DNA of 6,989 nt from Chloroflexota bacterium (GTDB lineage Bacteria > Chloroflexota > Dehalococcoidia > SAR202 > UBA11138): NCBI GenBank assembly GCA_022561955.1, contig JADFQF010000069.1, forward strand, positions 1 to 6,989. Direction: 5' to 3'. The translations under genes and the position numbers were made by a program. Positions within the stretch are counted from its first letter, which is position 1. Every line of letters begins with the position of its first letter. Below the pieces are notes generated by a model that worked only from the letters and a program-made list of their open reading frames with translations, searched no databases and was not told the DNA's origin. Below, piece by piece: positions 5,730-6,989 of the stretch.

Positions 5730-6562
5730 CCACCAGAATCGCTTACCTGGGGCCGACAGGGACCTACACCGAAGAGGCCGCCCTCAAGTATGACGGCGAA
5801 GCCGTCCTCGTGCCGTTTCACTCCATACCGGCTTCAATCGGTGCGGTGGACGACGGCGAGGCGGACGTGGCGGTCGCGCCCATCGAAAACAGCCTCGAAG
5901 GCGCCGTCACGTACACGCTGGACGTTCTGATTCACGGGTCGATGCTGTCCATCCGAGACGAGATCGTCTTGCCGATACACCACTGCCTTCTGGCCATGAA
6001 GGGTACCGAGACTCGCGGCATCGAGACAGTCTACTCCCATCCCCAGTCCCTGGCCCAGTGCCGATCATATCTTGAGAAGAACTTCCCGAACGCCAGTCTC
6101 GTGGCATCGCTGAGCAACTCGACCGCAGTCGAGGAGATGAAGGGCGATGGAGCCACGGCGGCCGCCATCGCCGGCCAGAGAAACGCCGAGATTTACGACG
6201 TCGAAATCCTCGAGCGGAACATAGAGGATAACCCGAACAACGTGACGCGCTTCGTCGTGCTTGCCAGGGACGATCACGAGCGGACGGGGGTCGACAAGAC
6301 CTCTCTCTGCTTCGACTTCAGCGATGATTCGCCAGGCATGCTGGTGACGGCGTTGGCGGAGTTTTCCAGCCGGGGCATCAATCTCAACAAGATCGAATCG
6401 CGGCCTACGCGAAAAAGCCTGGGGCGATATATCTTTCTGGTCGACATAGACGGCCATCGAGAAGACTCGGATGTGAGGGACGCACTGGAGGCGCTGCGAA
6501 GGCAGGCCTCGATGGTCAAGATATTCGGCTCGTATCCGCGCCGGGTCTCCTCTTCCATCTGA
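5726..6562 (+). CDS. pheA: Prephenate dehydratase with C-terminal ACT domain
   Basis: This enzyme decarboxylates and dehydrates prephenate to phenylpyruvate, the committed step of phenylalanine synthesis. The 278 residues match the usual length of monofunctional, single-gene PDTs. The catalytic region (about 1-180) shows YLGPTGTYTEEAA (7-19), IENSLEGAV (53-61), HPQSLAQC (105-112) and the VTRF motif (173-176), whose Thr-Arg-Phe is needed for dehydratase activity in characterised enzymes. The ACT domain (about 193-270) holds PGMLVTAL (203-210, the counterpart of the GALV element) and ESRP (224-227), which bind phenylalanine in related enzymes, so feedback inhibition is expected. No chorismate mutase domain is fused to it. 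ATG 5726 overlaps the preceding RCK_N stop and has GAGG 7 bases upstream, inside that gene. A hairpin terminator follows it. Confidence 0.96.
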   Translation: MTTRIAYLGPTGTYTEEAALKYDGEAVLVPFHSIPASIGAVDDGEADVAVAPIENSLEGAVTYTLDVLIHGSMLSIRDEIVLPIHHCLLAMKGTETRGIETVYSHPQSLAQCRSYLEKNFPNASLVASLSNSTAVEEMKGDGATAAAIAGQRNAEIYDVEILERNIEDNPNNVTRFVVLARDDHERTGVDKTSLCFDFSDDSPGMLVTALAEFSSRGINLNKIESRPTRKSLGRYIFLVDIDGHREDSDVRDALEALRRQASMVKIFGSYPRRVSSSI

Positions 6563-6871
6563 CATCGCGTTGCTAACGAGGCCGCATGCCGGTCCAGCCC
6601 AAGGACGACCATACGAGATATAGGACAAAAGAAAGAGGCCATGCTGCCAGTTAGCAAGGCCTCTCTTTAGTTCAAGCTTGGTGGCATATTGTCGAGTAAC
6701 TCATTCAAGAGATGGTTCGACAGGCTCTCCGCTGCGGCGGATAGCTTGCCGACGGACGGCCTTTTCTGGTTAGACGTTTAGAGATTGCTTCTTAGCTCGA
6801 CTTTGTACGCTCCGATCAATCAATCTAACCGCTTGGCGAAAGCAAGATTTCAGAGAGATCGTGAAAACACT
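6563..6871. other. Intergenic region without a recognised gene; several hairpins
   Basis: I find no convincing protein or tRNA gene here. Besides the terminator, three small GC hairpins follow: CCGC-TGCG-GCGG (6729-6740), GCCG-ACGGA-CGGC followed by CTTTTCT (6748-6767), and a stem CTTG/CAAG with a bulged G and a GAAA loop (about 6832-6846). GGTTAGA (6768-6774) is complementary to TCTAACC (6824-6830). GGTTCGACAGGCTC (6714-6727) resembles a fragment of a common dispersed intergenic repeat. A small structured RNA is possible but not supported by anything specific. Confidence 0.4.
6634..6668 (+). terminator. Hairpin terminator after pheA
   Basis: AGAGGCC (6634-6640) pairs with GGCCTCT (6658-6664). 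Inside it, across one A-A mismatch, TGCT (6642-6645) pairs with AGCA (6653-6656), closing a 7-base loop. CTTTAGTT follows, a short and broken T tract, and A-rich DNA precedes the stem, so it might also work from the other strand. It lies 71 bases after the pheA stop. Confidence 0.6.
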
Positions 6872-6989
6872 CATTCAACGAATGCGCTCCAAAACCCCCG
6901 TCATTCCAGCGAACGCCGGAATCCAGAGGGTTCCTGAAGATACCCATTCAACGAACGCCCCCTAAACCCCCGTCATTCCGGCGAACGCC
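6872..6989. repeat. Two copies of a dispersed palindromic (REP/MITE-like) repeat
   Basis: Copy 1 (6872-6917) and copy 2 (6945-6989) are direct repeats of about 45 bases starting CATTCAACGAA and containing CCCCCGTCATTCC and GCGAACGCC, with a few substitutions and one indel. They are spaced about 73 bases apart. Each contains an inverted repeat: in copy 1 ATTCCAGCG (6903-6911) faces CGCCGGAAT (6914-6922) across AA, with one mismatch. In copy 2 the left arm is ATTCCGGCG (6975-6983), and the right arm is cut by the window edge after CGCC. Copy 1 also begins with a small CATTC-AAC-GAATG hairpin. Such elements are non-coding and multi-copy in many genomes; the array may continue to the right. Confidence 0.8.

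Noticed and set aside
6768..6830. tRNA-like element from the GGTTAGA/TCTAACC complementarity
   Set aside because: No T-arm (GGTTCRA) or anticodon arm appears at the right spacing, and the enclosed length is wrong.
6872..6989. CRISPR array
   Set aside because: There are only two copies, they are imperfect and longer than usual CRISPR repeats, the core is a self-complementary palindrome, and no cas genes are present.

Overview
This 6,989-base bacterial window holds a potassium-transport cluster flanked by coenzyme and amino-acid metabolism genes. No gene here fixes the taxon. A moderately GC-rich sequence, a TrkH with several short TrkA-type NAD-binding proteins, and the intergenic palindrome family (core GTCATTCC.GCGAACGCC) at the right end are all compatible with an uncultured Chloroflexota such as Dehalococcoidia or SAR202. 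That placement is recollection-based inference, not proof.

Left part, minus strand, in order of transcription: an HPP-family membrane protein (1868 to 1305); a fusion of a CinA-like domain with an NMNAT/NadD-like nucleotidyltransferase (1204 to 59), which has its own well-formed promoter; and, 6 bases further on, the first 17 codons of a probable UbiD-family decarboxylase that runs off the left edge.

The 246-base divergent region (1869-2114) carries a strong plus-strand promoter (TTGACA, 18 bp, TAGAAT). It should drive trkH (2115-3545) and a KtrA/TrkA-like regulator (3577-4233). A terminator-like hairpin with a T5 tract follows. A second group comes next, probably with its own weaker promoter: a universal stress protein-like gene (4377-4808), two short TrkA N-domain proteins without C-terminal RCK domains (4848-5294 and 5298-5729), and prephenate dehydratase pheA (5726-6562), whose start overlaps the preceding stop. 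A hairpin terminator follows pheA.

The TrkH pore has all four filter glycines and should pass K+. The 218-aa TrkA has the full NAD-domain plus C-domain layout and is the best candidate for the gating ring. The Usp and the two N-domain-only proteins look like an additional sensory set. The last ~430 bases contain no recognisable gene; they hold several hairpins and two direct copies of a dispersed palindromic repeat.

The most unusual items are the CinA-like/nucleotidyltransferase fusion beside ubiD, in which the canonical amidase residues appear replaced, and the paired RCK_N-only proteins coupled to a Usp and to pheA.
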